A program made the translations under genes and the position numbers. The notes under the pieces are model-generated. The model made no database searches, was not told where the DNA came from, and worked only from the letters and a program-made list of their open reading frames with translations. Below are positions 1 to 7,999 of a stretch of DNA of 64,000 nucleotides, one piece after another. The stretch lies in assembly GCF_001425355.1 (NCBI RefSeq), contig NZ_LMQN01000015.1:1128702-1192701 (forward strand), given 5' to 3'. This DNA comes from Chryseobacterium sp. Leaf405 (GTDB lineage: Bacteria > Bacteroidota > Bacteroidia > Flavobacteriales > Weeksellaceae). The stretch's first letter is position 1. Every line of letters starts with the position of its first letter.

Positions 1-1911
1 TACTATCTGTCTTACTATGATGTCTCGGTTGGCAAAGGATCTGTTCAGAAGTTTGACGGTACAAATTGGTCGTACGTCGGTGGAAGTGCCGGAATTACAA
101 ACAGTTTTGCAACTTTTAATTCGTTGTCAATAAATGCGGCAGGCAATAGTCTTTATTATACAAATCAAGGAACGGGACTGGAAGTTCGTCAGTTTAACGG
201 TGTTTCTTGGACGCAGTTGCAAAGTCCAGTAACAAGTACAATTAATTATCAGGCATCCGCGGTTTCATCTTCAAATGTTTTGTTTACGTATTCAATTCAT
301 AATTCGGGAACGGTTCAGCGTTATGTAAACGGAGCTTGGGAACAAGTTGGAAATACGGGATTTTCTAACGGAGCAGCTTTTGCAGAAATGGTAATCGGAT
401 CAAATAATAAGGTGTATACTTGTAATTTATCCGGCGGAGTAAGGGTTTACGAAAATTCTACGAATGCAGGTACATCCGACAATTGGAATTTAGTGGGTGG
501 AAATATTGTTGATGCTGCGACTTCCGGTGAACAGTATACGTCTGATATTGCTATTGATGCGAATAATAATTTATATGTTGCGTATGTTTCAAACTCAGCA
601 AACGGAACAAAATTAAATGTTAAAAAATTTGACGGAACTTCTTGGATTCAGGTTGGAAACCCATATTTTTCTACAGGGAAAGTTCAGCATGTTGCACTCG
701 CTGTTACTGCGGCAGGAGATCCTTATGTTGTAGCAAGCCGTTGGGAAAATGATGATTTATTAAAAAATACAGCATATAAATTAGACAATACAACAAATAC
801 TTGGGGAACTTTCGGAGGAGATTTTATTTCTGACGGTCAGGCGATGTATAATGATGTTGTGGTAGATAATGTTAATAATTATTTGGTATTGGCATATTCT
901 CAAGGAACCACAAGAGTGAAGAGAATTGCATTACCGGTTCCGCCTCAGACTTGTACCAATACAGATCCGGGAAATAATACAGGTGATTTGGGTTGTATAA
1001 CCTTCAATTACAGAGGTCAGTCGGTAACGTATACAACAGTAAGAGGTGCAGACGGGAAAATCTGGCTTCAGCAAAATTTAGGAAGTACAAAAGTGGCGAC
1101 TTCTCTTACAGATGAAGATTCTTACGGAGATCTTTTCCAGTGGGGAAGGTGGGATGACGGTCATCAAAAAAGAAATTCTACATTAATCGCTGCTCCTTCA
1201 GCAAATGATCCATCGGGATTAGCCGGAGGTAGTGCTTCTTTTTATTCTGCAGGTTATAATTCTTCATCAAACTGGTGGAAAAATGGGATAACTTCGGATA
1301 AATGGGAGGCTGAAAATGCTGCTGCTTCAACCTCAACAAACGGGGCTGATCCTTGTCGGGCAATTGCTGCAAACTGGAGGCTTCCGAATGTTGATGAAAT
1401 AAATGCTGCCATGACTGCTGAAAATATTACTGAATTTAATTCTGCTCTTTCAAGCAATTTAAAATTAGTTCCTGCAGGAATGAAAGATTATAACGGAATT
1501 TTCTCTCCGGGAACCAGATTATATCTTTGGTCTTCATCTTCATCTTCGTATACAGGAAACGGTCAGCATTTATACATCAGTCAGTTTTCTACTTTAACCA
1601 ATAGTGCGGGAAGAGATGCCGGTATGTCGGTAAGATGCATTAAAGACATTACAATGGGTTTAGGTACTAACGATATTAAAAAGACGATAACGGTAGGAGT
1701 ATACCCAAATCCAACCAATGCAATTTTAAATATTAAAACAGATACTGCAATTGATACTGTAAATGTGACCAATGTGGTCGGTCAGAGAATTAATACGATT
1801 AAGTTTTCTAATAACCAGATTAATATGCAGGGACTTCCAAACGGAATGTATATCGTAGAATTATTCTTAAAAAACGGACAGAAAATTTCTAAAAAAGTGA
1901 TTAAAAATTAG
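1..1911 (+). CDS. T9SS cargo protein with FISUMP domain, 5' end outside window
   Basis: The frame is open from base 1 to the stop at 1911, so the gene begins left of the window and the TTG at 124 is not the real start. The visible N-terminal part has repeated short strands with FDGTxW and FNGxSW motifs, as in secreted beta-propeller-like proteins. A FISUMP-type domain (Fibrobacter succinogenes major paralogous domain) follows, with TVRGADGKIW, QNLG and the ending VRCIKD. The last ~75 residues form a T9SS type A sorting domain: VYPNPT, the core GLPNGMYIVEL and a final KKVIKN. The protein should be exported by Sec, moved across the outer membrane by type IX secretion, and attached to or released from the surface. 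The ligand or substrate is unknown. The next gene is a shorter paralogue. A hairpin terminator lies just downstream. Confidence 0.85.
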   Translation, partial: YYLSYYDVSVGKGSVQKFDGTNWSYVGGSAGITNSFATFNSLSINAAGNSLYYTNQGTGLEVRQFNGVSWTQLQSPVTSTINYQASAVSSSNVLFTYSIHNSGTVQRYVNGAWEQVGNTGFSNGAAFAEMVIGSNNKVYTCNLSGGVRVYENSTNAGTSDNWNLVGGNIVDAATSGEQYTSDIAIDANNNLYVAYVSNSANGTKLNVKKFDGTSWIQVGNPYFSTGKVQHVALAVTAAGDPYVVASRWENDDLLKNTAYKLDNTTNTWGTFGGDFISDGQAMYNDVVVDNVNNYLVLAYSQGTTRVKRIALPVPPQTCTNTDPGNNTGDLGCITFNYRGQSVTYTTVRGADGKIWLQQNLGSTKVATSLTDEDSYGDLFQWGRWDDGHQKRNSTLIAAPSANDPSGLAGGSASFYSAGYNSSSNWWKNGITSDKWEAENAAASTSTNGADPCRAIAANWRLPNVDEINAAMTAENITEFNSALSSNLKLVPAGMKDYNGIFSPGTRLYLWSSSSSSYTGNGQHLYISQFSTLTNSAGRDAGMSVRCIKDITMGLGTNDIKKTITVGVYPNPTNAILNIKTDTAIDTVNVTNVVGQRINTIKFSNNQINMQGLPNGMYIVELFLKNGQKISKKVIKN

Positions 1912-1942
1912 AGTTCATATTACATTAGATTTATTAAAGATG

Positions 1943-1967
1943 GGCTGTCCTCACGGGCAGTCTTTTT
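1943..1967 (+). terminator. Rho-independent terminator
   Basis: An 8-bp stem (GGCTGTCC / GGGCAGTC, loop TCAC) is followed by a T-rich tract, 32 bases after the stop of the first T9SS gene. Confidence 0.75.
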
Positions 1968-2042
1968 ATTTTATATGTAACCTTAAATCTGATATGATAA
2001 CCGATTGTTTGAAAATGATAACTTTTTCTTGATAATCAAAAG

Positions 2043-2050
2043 TAATTTTG
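2043..2050 (+). promoter_or_regulatory. Bacteroidota -7 box for the second FISUMP gene
   Basis: TAATTTTG matches TAnnTTTG and lies 46 bases before the ATG at 2097. A separate promoter fits the terminator between the two paralogues. Confidence 0.5.
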
Positions 2051-2096
2051 CCGAAAATTTTAAGATAATTTAGAATAAATAAAAATAATATTTAAT

Positions 2097-3161
2097 ATGT
2101 TTGGAAGTTTATATTGTACGGTTCGAAAAATTGGAGCAGGTTTAGGGTTGGCGATTATGGTTTCAACATATACATATGCGCAGCAGGGAGGACAGACAAA
2201 TCCGGTTTGTAACAATACAGATCCGGGAAATAATACAGGTGATTTAGGATGTGTAACGTTCACTTATAAAGGTGAAGATGTTACCTACACAACGGTAAGA
2301 GGGTCAGATGGGAGAATATGGCTTCAGCAGAATTTAGGAAGTACAAAAGTTGCAGATTCGTTTAATGATGAAGATTCTTATGGAGATCTTTTTCAGTGGG
2401 GAAGATGGGATGATGGTCATCAGGAAAGAAATTCTCCAACGTCCACAGCTACATCTCCAAACTCTCCTGCTGGATTGGGAGGAACTAATAAGTATATCAT
2501 AGGATCGAGTACAGATTCTTGGTGGGCAGGTAATGCGGCAAGTGATTCGTGGACAGCAACTTCTTCTTCAGAAGCAACATCAACTATAGGTACAGATCCT
2601 TGTAAGGCAATAGGACAAGGGTGGAGGCTTCCGACTTCGGCAGAATGGGTAACGATTGTCAATAATTACTCAATGAATAATCCTGCTTCGGCGTATGCCA
2701 GTCATTTGAAATTACCTGCGGGCGGATATAGAAGTAACACAACAGGTGGATTCACATTTGTTGGTCAGAGAGGATATTTCTGGAGTTCAGATACAGCATC
2801 TTCAGGAGGTAAATTCTTATATGTTGGAGGTACAATCGTTACACCAACTTCAGGAGGTGCAAGAGGACAGGGAGAATCTGTAAGATGTACCAAAGATTTT
2901 ACAGGAGGATTGGGAACGGCAGATATCGCTGCCAAAGCTAATGCAATCGCTGTTTATCCAAACCCGACCAACGGAATTCTTACTATTAAAGCTGATTCAT
3001 TCATCGAAACCGTAAATGTTAGCAACATTGCTGGGCAAAAAGTAAACGTACAGTTTTCAGATAAACAAATTAATATGCAGGGACTTCCTAATGGAATTTA
3101 TATTGTAGAATTAAAATTAAAGAACGGACAATCGTTGTCTAAAAAAGTGGTTAAGAATTAA
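2097..3161 (+). CDS. Secreted FISUMP-domain protein with T9SS sorting signal
   Basis: This 354-residue protein starts with a Sec signal peptide (hydrophobic stretch ~11-25, cleavage probably after TYAQ). A FISUMP domain follows at about 40-275, with TVRGSDGRIW, QNLGSTKV, GRWDDGHQ and the closing VRCTKD. The C-terminus is a T9SS type A sorting domain (AVYPNPT, QINMQGLPNG, IVELKLKNG). Domain order and many motifs match the preceding partial gene, so the pair looks like a tandem duplication in which this copy lacks the long N-terminal repeat region. It is likely cell-surface or secreted. The function of FISUMP domains is not well established, so no activity is claimed. Confidence 0.85.
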   Translation: MFGSLYCTVRKIGAGLGLAIMVSTYTYAQQGGQTNPVCNNTDPGNNTGDLGCVTFTYKGEDVTYTTVRGSDGRIWLQQNLGSTKVADSFNDEDSYGDLFQWGRWDDGHQERNSPTSTATSPNSPAGLGGTNKYIIGSSTDSWWAGNAASDSWTATSSSEATSTIGTDPCKAIGQGWRLPTSAEWVTIVNNYSMNNPASAYASHLKLPAGGYRSNTTGGFTFVGQRGYFWSSDTASSGGKFLYVGGTIVTPTSGGARGQGESVRCTKDFTGGLGTADIAAKANAIAVYPNPTNGILTIKADSFIETVNVSNIAGQKVNVQFSDKQINMQGLPNGIYIVELKLKNGQSLSKKVVKN

Positions 3162-3186
3162 TTTCTACTTATTTGATTGATAGACG

Positions 3187-3213
3187 AAGGACTTTTTATA
3201 AAGTCCTTTGTTC
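3187..3213 (+). terminator. Rho-independent terminator
   Basis: A perfect 9-bp stem (AAGGACTTT / AAAGTCCTT, four-base loop) with a short T run, 25 bases after the stop at 3161. Confidence 0.7.
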
Positions 3214-3384
3214 TTTTATATAATCAGTTCATTTAAAATTTATCCTTTGGCTAAAAATAAAAAGATGAAATTTCAATACTCAGTTTGATGAAAATTGCAA
3301 TCGAAAAATGATAATTAAATAAAAATCAAATCAATAATTACAAAAGCTCATGAAAATGGCCTTTTTTTGTTAGCCATCAATCCG

Positions 3385-3392
3385 TATCTTTG
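3385..3392 (+). promoter_or_regulatory. Bacteroidota -7 box for prfA
   Basis: TATCTTTG matches TAnnTTTG. A TTTG lies about 17 bases upstream at the -33 position. The leader to the ATG at 3410 would be only ~12 bases. Confidence 0.55.
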
Positions 3393-3409
3393 CAAACTAA
3401 ATTTTGACT

Positions 3410-4495
3410 ATGTCTAAGAGTTTAATTCCAAAACTAGAAGCTATAAAACAAAGATATAATGAGGTTGCAGACCTTATTATTCAGCCTGATATCATTTCAG
3501 ACCAAAAAAAATATTCTTCTCTGAATAAAGAATATAGTGATTTGGGAAAAATTGTTAGAGTTTACGACCAATATAAAGGTGCTTTAGATAATATTGCCGA
3601 ATCAGAAGAAATAATTGCCGATGGTTCAGACAGAGATCTTGTCGAAATGGCAAAAGAGGAAAAAGTAGAAGCGCAGGGTAAACTTCCGGGTCTGGAAGAA
3701 GAATTGAAAGTACTTTTGATTCCTAAAGATCCTACCGATGACAAAAACGTGATCGTAGAACTTCGTGCCGGAACCGGTGGGGATGAAGCGGCTATTTTCG
3801 TGGAAGATGTCTACAGAGCATATACGATGTTTTTTAAAACCAAAGGCTGGAAGCACGAAATCACAGACTCTAGTGAAGCTGCAAAAGGATATAAGGAACT
3901 TATATTAAAAATTGAAGGCGACGGCGTGTACGGAATCATGAAGTTTGAATCCGGTGTTCATCGAGTACAGCGTGTTCCTGAAACAGAATCTCAAGGTAGA
4001 GTGCATACTTCTGCCATTACCGTTGCTGTTTTGCCGGAAGCCGAAGAAATCGATTTTGAACTAAATCCTGCCGATATAGAAATGCAGACTTCTCGTTCCG
4101 GTGGAGCAGGTGGACAAAACGTAAACAAGGTTGAAACCAAAGTGCAGTTAACGCACAAACCTTCAGGAATGGTCGTTGTTTGTCAGCAGGCACGTTCTCA
4201 GTTGGCAAATAGGGAATTGGCGATGGAAATGCTTCGTACGAAATTATATGATATTGAAGTACAGAAATCTGTAGGAGATATTGCTGCACAGCGTAAGTCG
4301 ATGGTTTCTACCGGTGACCGTTCTGCAAAGATCAAAACATATAACTATCCTCAGGGAAGAGTTACCGATCATAGGATCAACAAATCAATGTATAATCTTG
4401 ATGCCTATATGAATGGTGATATTTCTGAAATGATCGATGCTGTTATCATGGCAGAAAATGCAGAAAAAATGAAAGGTGAAGAAGATAATTATTAA
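3410..4495 (+). CDS. prfA: Peptide chain release factor 1
   Basis: RF1 recognises UAA and UAG in the ribosomal A site and triggers hydrolysis of peptidyl-tRNA. The 361 residues match the usual bacterial RF1 length. The anticodon-like tripeptide region reads [13 protein letters not shown], an RF1-type PxT motif, and the catalytic GGQ is at residues 234-236 within [11 protein letters not shown]. The ATG at 3410 is chosen over an in-frame TTG at 3404 because it gives the standard N-terminus [12 protein letters not shown]. The gene has its own promoter box and terminator and appears monocistronic. A second GGQ protein, PrfH at 17358, is a different family. Confidence 0.97.
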   Translation: MSKSLIPKLEAIKQRYNEVADLIIQPDIISDQKKYSSLNKEYSDLGKIVRVYDQYKGALDNIAESEEIIADGSDRDLVEMAKEEKVEAQGKLPGLEEELKVLLIPKDPTDDKNVIVELRAGTGGDEAAIFVEDVYRAYTMFFKTKGWKHEITDSSEAAKGYKELILKIEGDGVYGIMKFESGVHRVQRVPETESQGRVHTSAITVAVLPEAEEIDFELNPADIEMQTSRSGGAGGQNVNKVETKVQLTHKPSGMVVVCQQARSQLANRELAMEMLRTKLYDIEVQKSVGDIAAQRKSMVSTGDRSAKIKTYNYPQGRVTDHRINKSMYNLDAYMNGDISEMIDAVIMAENAEKMKGEEDNY

Positions 4496-4520
4496 TCTTT
4501 TTTCCTTCAAAAAAATAAAG

Positions 4521-4549
4521 AAAGCTTCTGAGAAATCGGAAGCTTTTTT
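4521..4549 (+). terminator. Rho-independent terminator after prfA
   Basis: An 8-bp stem (AAAGCTTC / GAAGCTTT) followed by Ts, 26 bases downstream of the prfA stop. Confidence 0.8.
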
Positions 4550-4796
4550 CGTTTCAATAAAGTGGAATTAATTACATATATATCACAAAATGGATAATTT
4601 TTTAATAACTGTAACATACTATGCTACATATAACTGTTATAAAATCAGATTATTAACATTCTTTCGGTATTTTTGTTTTTAATAATAAGTAATTTTAACT
4701 CATTACAGTTGATTTATTTTAAATAAAAGCTATACATTTATAAAAATCTTTTATAGTTAAAGGTTTTTTATTGTTCAAACCTAAATAAATTGTACT
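4550..4796 (+). promoter_or_regulatory. AT-rich leader region of the gene at 4797
   Basis: This non-coding stretch holds a -7 box TATTTTTG at 4668-4675, which predicts a leader of about 115 bases. Near its end is a 10-bp hairpin (4742-4751 with 4759-4768, loop TATAGTT) running into TTTTT, 28 bases before the ATG. It resembles an intrinsic terminator or attenuator. No ORF of note is present. Confidence 0.4.
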
Positions 4797-5462
4797 ATGA
4801 AAAAAATTAACGCAATATTTGTGTTGATATTTATTTTTTGCGCCCAAAACTTCAAATCTCAAAATGTATTACCGCCTGAAAGTGTTTTCAAACTTTACTT
4901 TGATTCTTTTGTAAAACATGACGACGAATCATTAAGGGAGCTCAACAGTTATCTTATTAATTTCCTCGGAAAAGATTACACATTTAGGATGAGTCTTAAT
5001 GAAAGTTATACCGGTAAAATCAATTATTTTACAGAGATTTTTCTGTCTAATCTTTCTCCGGAGGTAGCAGCGGCCTGTAAAGTTGAAACTGAAAAATATT
5101 TCACGGTATTGATGGAGAATTATAAAAATGCCAAGTACACAATTAAAAGTATAAAATCTGTTCCGATTACAGATTCTAAAACTCAGGAAATGTCTGAAGT
5201 GACTTTTGATGTTAATTTCAAAGTCCCGAAGAATACATCAGAACTCAAAATGAATGATATAAAAAAAGCAGGTATAAAAGAAGTGAAAAAATATCTTGCC
5301 GATCTTACGGTTTACTTTAAGAAAGCTGATAAAGTGATAACTTCAGAACAGAAATTTAATCTGTTTCAGGTGAAAGCCGGAGAAAATACCTATTATTGGA
5401 ACGGAGGTCCGGAAGAACTCAACTGGAAGCTCAATGCGTTTTATCTTAAAAATGCCAATTAG
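4797..5462 (+). CDS. Exported protein of unknown function
   Basis: The 221-residue product begins with a Sec signal peptide (MKKINAIFVLIFIFCAQ, hydrophobic 5-17). The mature part has no membrane segment and no lipobox cysteine at the expected place. The body is mixed charged and aromatic, with a central helix-rich part and a C-terminal YYWNGGPEELNWKL motif, consistent with a small periplasmic NTF2-like or DUF4878-like fold, although I do not recognise it. It has its own promoter box and leader hairpin, and a terminator after the stop, so it is probably transcribed alone. Confidence 0.7.
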   Translation: MKKINAIFVLIFIFCAQNFKSQNVLPPESVFKLYFDSFVKHDDESLRELNSYLINFLGKDYTFRMSLNESYTGKINYFTEIFLSNLSPEVAAACKVETEKYFTVLMENYKNAKYTIKSIKSVPITDSKTQEMSEVTFDVNFKVPKNTSELKMNDIKKAGIKEVKKYLADLTVYFKKADKVITSEQKFNLFQVKAGENTYYWNGGPEELNWKLNAFYLKNAN

Positions 5463-5471
5463 TAGATATAC

Positions 5472-5498
5472 AAGCTGTCTTTAGAGATAGCTTTTTTT
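5472..5498 (+). terminator. Rho-independent terminator
   Basis: Nine paired bases (AAGCTGTCT / AGATAGCTT, one G-T pair) followed by a T run, 9 bases after the stop at 5462. Confidence 0.8.
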
Positions 5499-5515
5499 AT
5501 GTAAAACAGATTCCT

Positions 5516-5523
5516 TATTTTTG
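5516..5523 (+). promoter_or_regulatory. -7 box for the S9 peptidase
   Basis: TATTTTTG matches TAnnTTTG, 15 bases before the ATG at 5539. Confidence 0.5.
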
Positions 5524-5538
5524 ATGAAATAGCTTACT

Positions 5539-7650
5539 ATGAAATTCAGACCGATTTTATTAACTGCCGGAGTCTTGTTTTCGGCAACATTGTATTCACA
5601 AAAAATGAATTATCCTAAAGCAATAAAAGGGAATCAGACAGATACCTATTTTGGAACTGCGGTTGCCGATCCATACAGAGATTTGGAAAATGATTCCGAA
5701 GCGACCAAAAAATGGGTAGACGATGAGGTGGCGCACAGCCAGAGTTATCTTTCCAAAATCCCTTTCAGAGACGAAATCAAAAATCAATTGAGAGACATCT
5801 GGAATTATGAGAAAATTTCAGCGCCCTTCAAAGAAGGAGATTATACCTATTATTATAAAAACGACGGATTGCAGGCGCAGTCTGTTTTGTACAGAACAAA
5901 TAATAAAACGAAGACAACAGAAGTTTTCTTAGATCCTAATAAGTTTTCTGATAAAGGAACAACTTCGCTTTCTCAATTATCTTTTAACAAAAAAGGGAAT
6001 TTAGCGGCATATTCTATCTCAGAAGGCGGAAGTGACTGGAATAAGATCATCATCATTGATGCCATTACGAAAAAACAGATCGATGAAACTTTACTTGATG
6101 TAAAATTCAGCGGAATTTCGTGGCAGGGCGATGAGGGGTTTTATTATTCAAGTTACGACAAACCCAAAGAAGGAACTCTACTTTCCGGAATGACAGATAA
6201 GCACAAGGTTTATTTTCACAAATTAGGAACAAAACAATCTGCAGATCAATTGATTTTCGGGGGTGATAAAACACCAAGAAGATATTTGGGAGCGGGAGTT
6301 TCCGAAGATCAGAGATATTTAATTATTTCTGCGGCGGATGCGACTAATGGAAATGAATTATACATAAAAGATTTAAAAAACGGCGGCGATTTTGTTCGTA
6401 TTAATAAAGGTTTCGACATCAATGTCAATATTGTTGATACGGAAGGTGATAATCTTTTCATTTTTACCGATAAAGATGCCCCGAATATGCGTTTAGTAAA
6501 AACGACGATTAAAAATCCGTCTCCCGAAACGTGGAAAGATGTTATTCCTCAAACTGAAAATGTATTAAGTATCTCAGGTGGTGGCGGTTATTTCTTTGCA
6601 ACCTATATGATTGATGCGATTGATCAGGTGAAACAATACGATAAAACCGGAAAACTAATCAGAGAAATTGCACTTCCCGGAAAAGGAAATGTTTCAGGCT
6701 TCGGAGGAAAAGAAAAAGAAAAGGAACTCTATTTTTCGTTCAGCAATTATATTACGCCGGGAACAACGTATAAATTCAATGCAGATTCAGGAAAATCAGA
6801 AATTTATCAGAAACCGAAAGTGAAATTTAATCCTGAAAATTATATTTCTGAGCAAGTGTTTTATACATCAAAAGACGGAACTAAAATTCCAATGATGATT
6901 AATTATAAAAAAGGAATAAAACTCGACGGTAAAAATCCTACAATATTATATTCTTACGGAGGCTTCAACATCAGTTTACAGCCGTCTTTCTCAGTAGTAA
7001 ATGCAATCTGGATGGAAAACGGTGGAATTTATGCCGTTCCAAACATTCGTGGAGGTGGTGAATATGGTAAAAAATGGCACGACGCAGGAACAAAAATGGA
7101 GAAGAAAAATGTCTTTGAAGATTTCATCGCTGCAGGAGAATATTTACAGGCAAAAGGTTATACTTCAAAAGAATACATGGCGTTATCTGGAAGATCAAAC
7201 GGCGGATTATTGGTTGGTGCAACAATGACAATGCGTCCGGATTTAGCAAGAGTAGCTTTCCCGGGAGTTGGTGTTCTGGATATGCTAAGATATAATAAGT
7301 TCACAGCGGGAGCTGGTTGGTCATACGATTACGGAACTGCTGAAGACAACAAAGAAATGTTTAATTACTTAAAATCATATTCTCCGGTTCACAATGTAAA
7401 AGCAGGAACTTGCTACCCTTCAACAATGATTATTACAAGTGATCACGACGACAGAGTAGTTCCGGCGCACTCTTTTAAATTTGGAGCAGAATTGCAGGAA
7501 AAACAAGTTTGTAACAACCCGATTTTGCTAAGAATTGAAAAAAATGCGGGACACGGAGCAGGAAGAGCAACCGACCAGGTAATCAGTGAAAATGCAGATT
7601 TGCTATCTTTTGCACTTTTTGAAATGGGAATTAAGAAATTAGGGAAATAA
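5539..7650 (+). CDS. Prolyl oligopeptidase (S9A family), exported
   Basis: This serine peptidase of 703 residues should cleave short peptides after proline, probably in the periplasm because the first ~20 residues form a signal peptide (LLTAGVLFSATLYSQ). The N-terminal ~420 residues are the beta-propeller gate domain, opening with the typical YPKAIKGNQTDTYFG and DPYRDLEND. The C-terminal alpha/beta-hydrolase domain carries SYGGFNIS, the nucleophile in GRSNGGL (Ser553), the acid in SDHDDRVVP (Asp637 or Asp638) and the histidine in AGHGAGR (His672). The length fits secreted bacterial prolyl endopeptidases. The gene stands alone, with a promoter box and terminator on either side. Confidence 0.93.
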   Translation: MKFRPILLTAGVLFSATLYSQKMNYPKAIKGNQTDTYFGTAVADPYRDLENDSEATKKWVDDEVAHSQSYLSKIPFRDEIKNQLRDIWNYEKISAPFKEGDYTYYYKNDGLQAQSVLYRTNNKTKTTEVFLDPNKFSDKGTTSLSQLSFNKKGNLAAYSISEGGSDWNKIIIIDAITKKQIDETLLDVKFSGISWQGDEGFYYSSYDKPKEGTLLSGMTDKHKVYFHKLGTKQSADQLIFGGDKTPRRYLGAGVSEDQRYLIISAADATNGNELYIKDLKNGGDFVRINKGFDINVNIVDTEGDNLFIFTDKDAPNMRLVKTTIKNPSPETWKDVIPQTENVLSISGGGGYFFATYMIDAIDQVKQYDKTGKLIREIALPGKGNVSGFGGKEKEKELYFSFSNYITPGTTYKFNADSGKSEIYQKPKVKFNPENYISEQVFYTSKDGTKIPMMINYKKGIKLDGKNPTILYSYGGFNISLQPSFSVVNAIWMENGGIYAVPNIRGGGEYGKKWHDAGTKMEKKNVFEDFIAAGEYLQAKGYTSKEYMALSGRSNGGLLVGATMTMRPDLARVAFPGVGVLDMLRYNKFTAGAGWSYDYGTAEDNKEMFNYLKSYSPVHNVKAGTCYPSTMIITSDHDDRVVPAHSFKFGAELQEKQVCNNPILLRIEKNAGHGAGRATDQVISENADLLSFALFEMGIKKLGK

Positions 7651-7999
7651 TTATAATGTTAAACTATTAAGATTTTTATATTCACAAGTTATAAACATTA
7701 CAGTGAATGTTTGTAAAATATAGAATTGAATCACTAAATAAATTTATCAAATACCAATAGAAGCGGGCTTTAGCTCGCTTTTTATGTTTAAATATAATCT
7801 TATTGGCTTTAGTCAAATTTATCTTTCATAACAGCTTATAAATACCCTTTCCATAAGATATTCACAAGATATCCACAATCATTGGCATGAATTTTAAACA
7901 AGAAAAAATCTCTTTGTCTATTAAAAACTAGCAGAAAAATTAACATAAATGTATTATTTCAAAAAAGTGTAATTTTAGCCATATAATAAATCTGAAAGT
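7651..7999. other. 349-base intergenic region, terminator plus DnaA-box-like nonamers
   Basis: No ORF or RNA gene is evident. It holds the terminator at 7761-7783 and AT-rich DNA. Four nonamers each match TTATnCACA at eight of nine positions: ATATTCACA near 7678, TTATAAACA near 7689, ATATTCACA near 7857 and ATATCCACA near 7869. A weak promoter-like TAATTTTAG lies near 7970 for the mutase gene. With this base composition, chance matches are plausible. Confidence 0.35.
7761..7783 (+). terminator. Rho-independent terminator
   Basis: AAGCGGGC / GCTCGCTT stem (one G-T pair) with a four-base loop and a T run. Confidence 0.75.

Noticed and set aside
4017..4289. 90-codon minus-strand ORF inside prfA
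   Set aside because: It lies opposite conserved RF1 coding sequence including the GGQ region; there is no independent support.
7001..7228. 75-codon plus-strand ORF within the S9 peptidase
   Set aside because: Different frame of a conserved catalytic-domain region; no separate signals.
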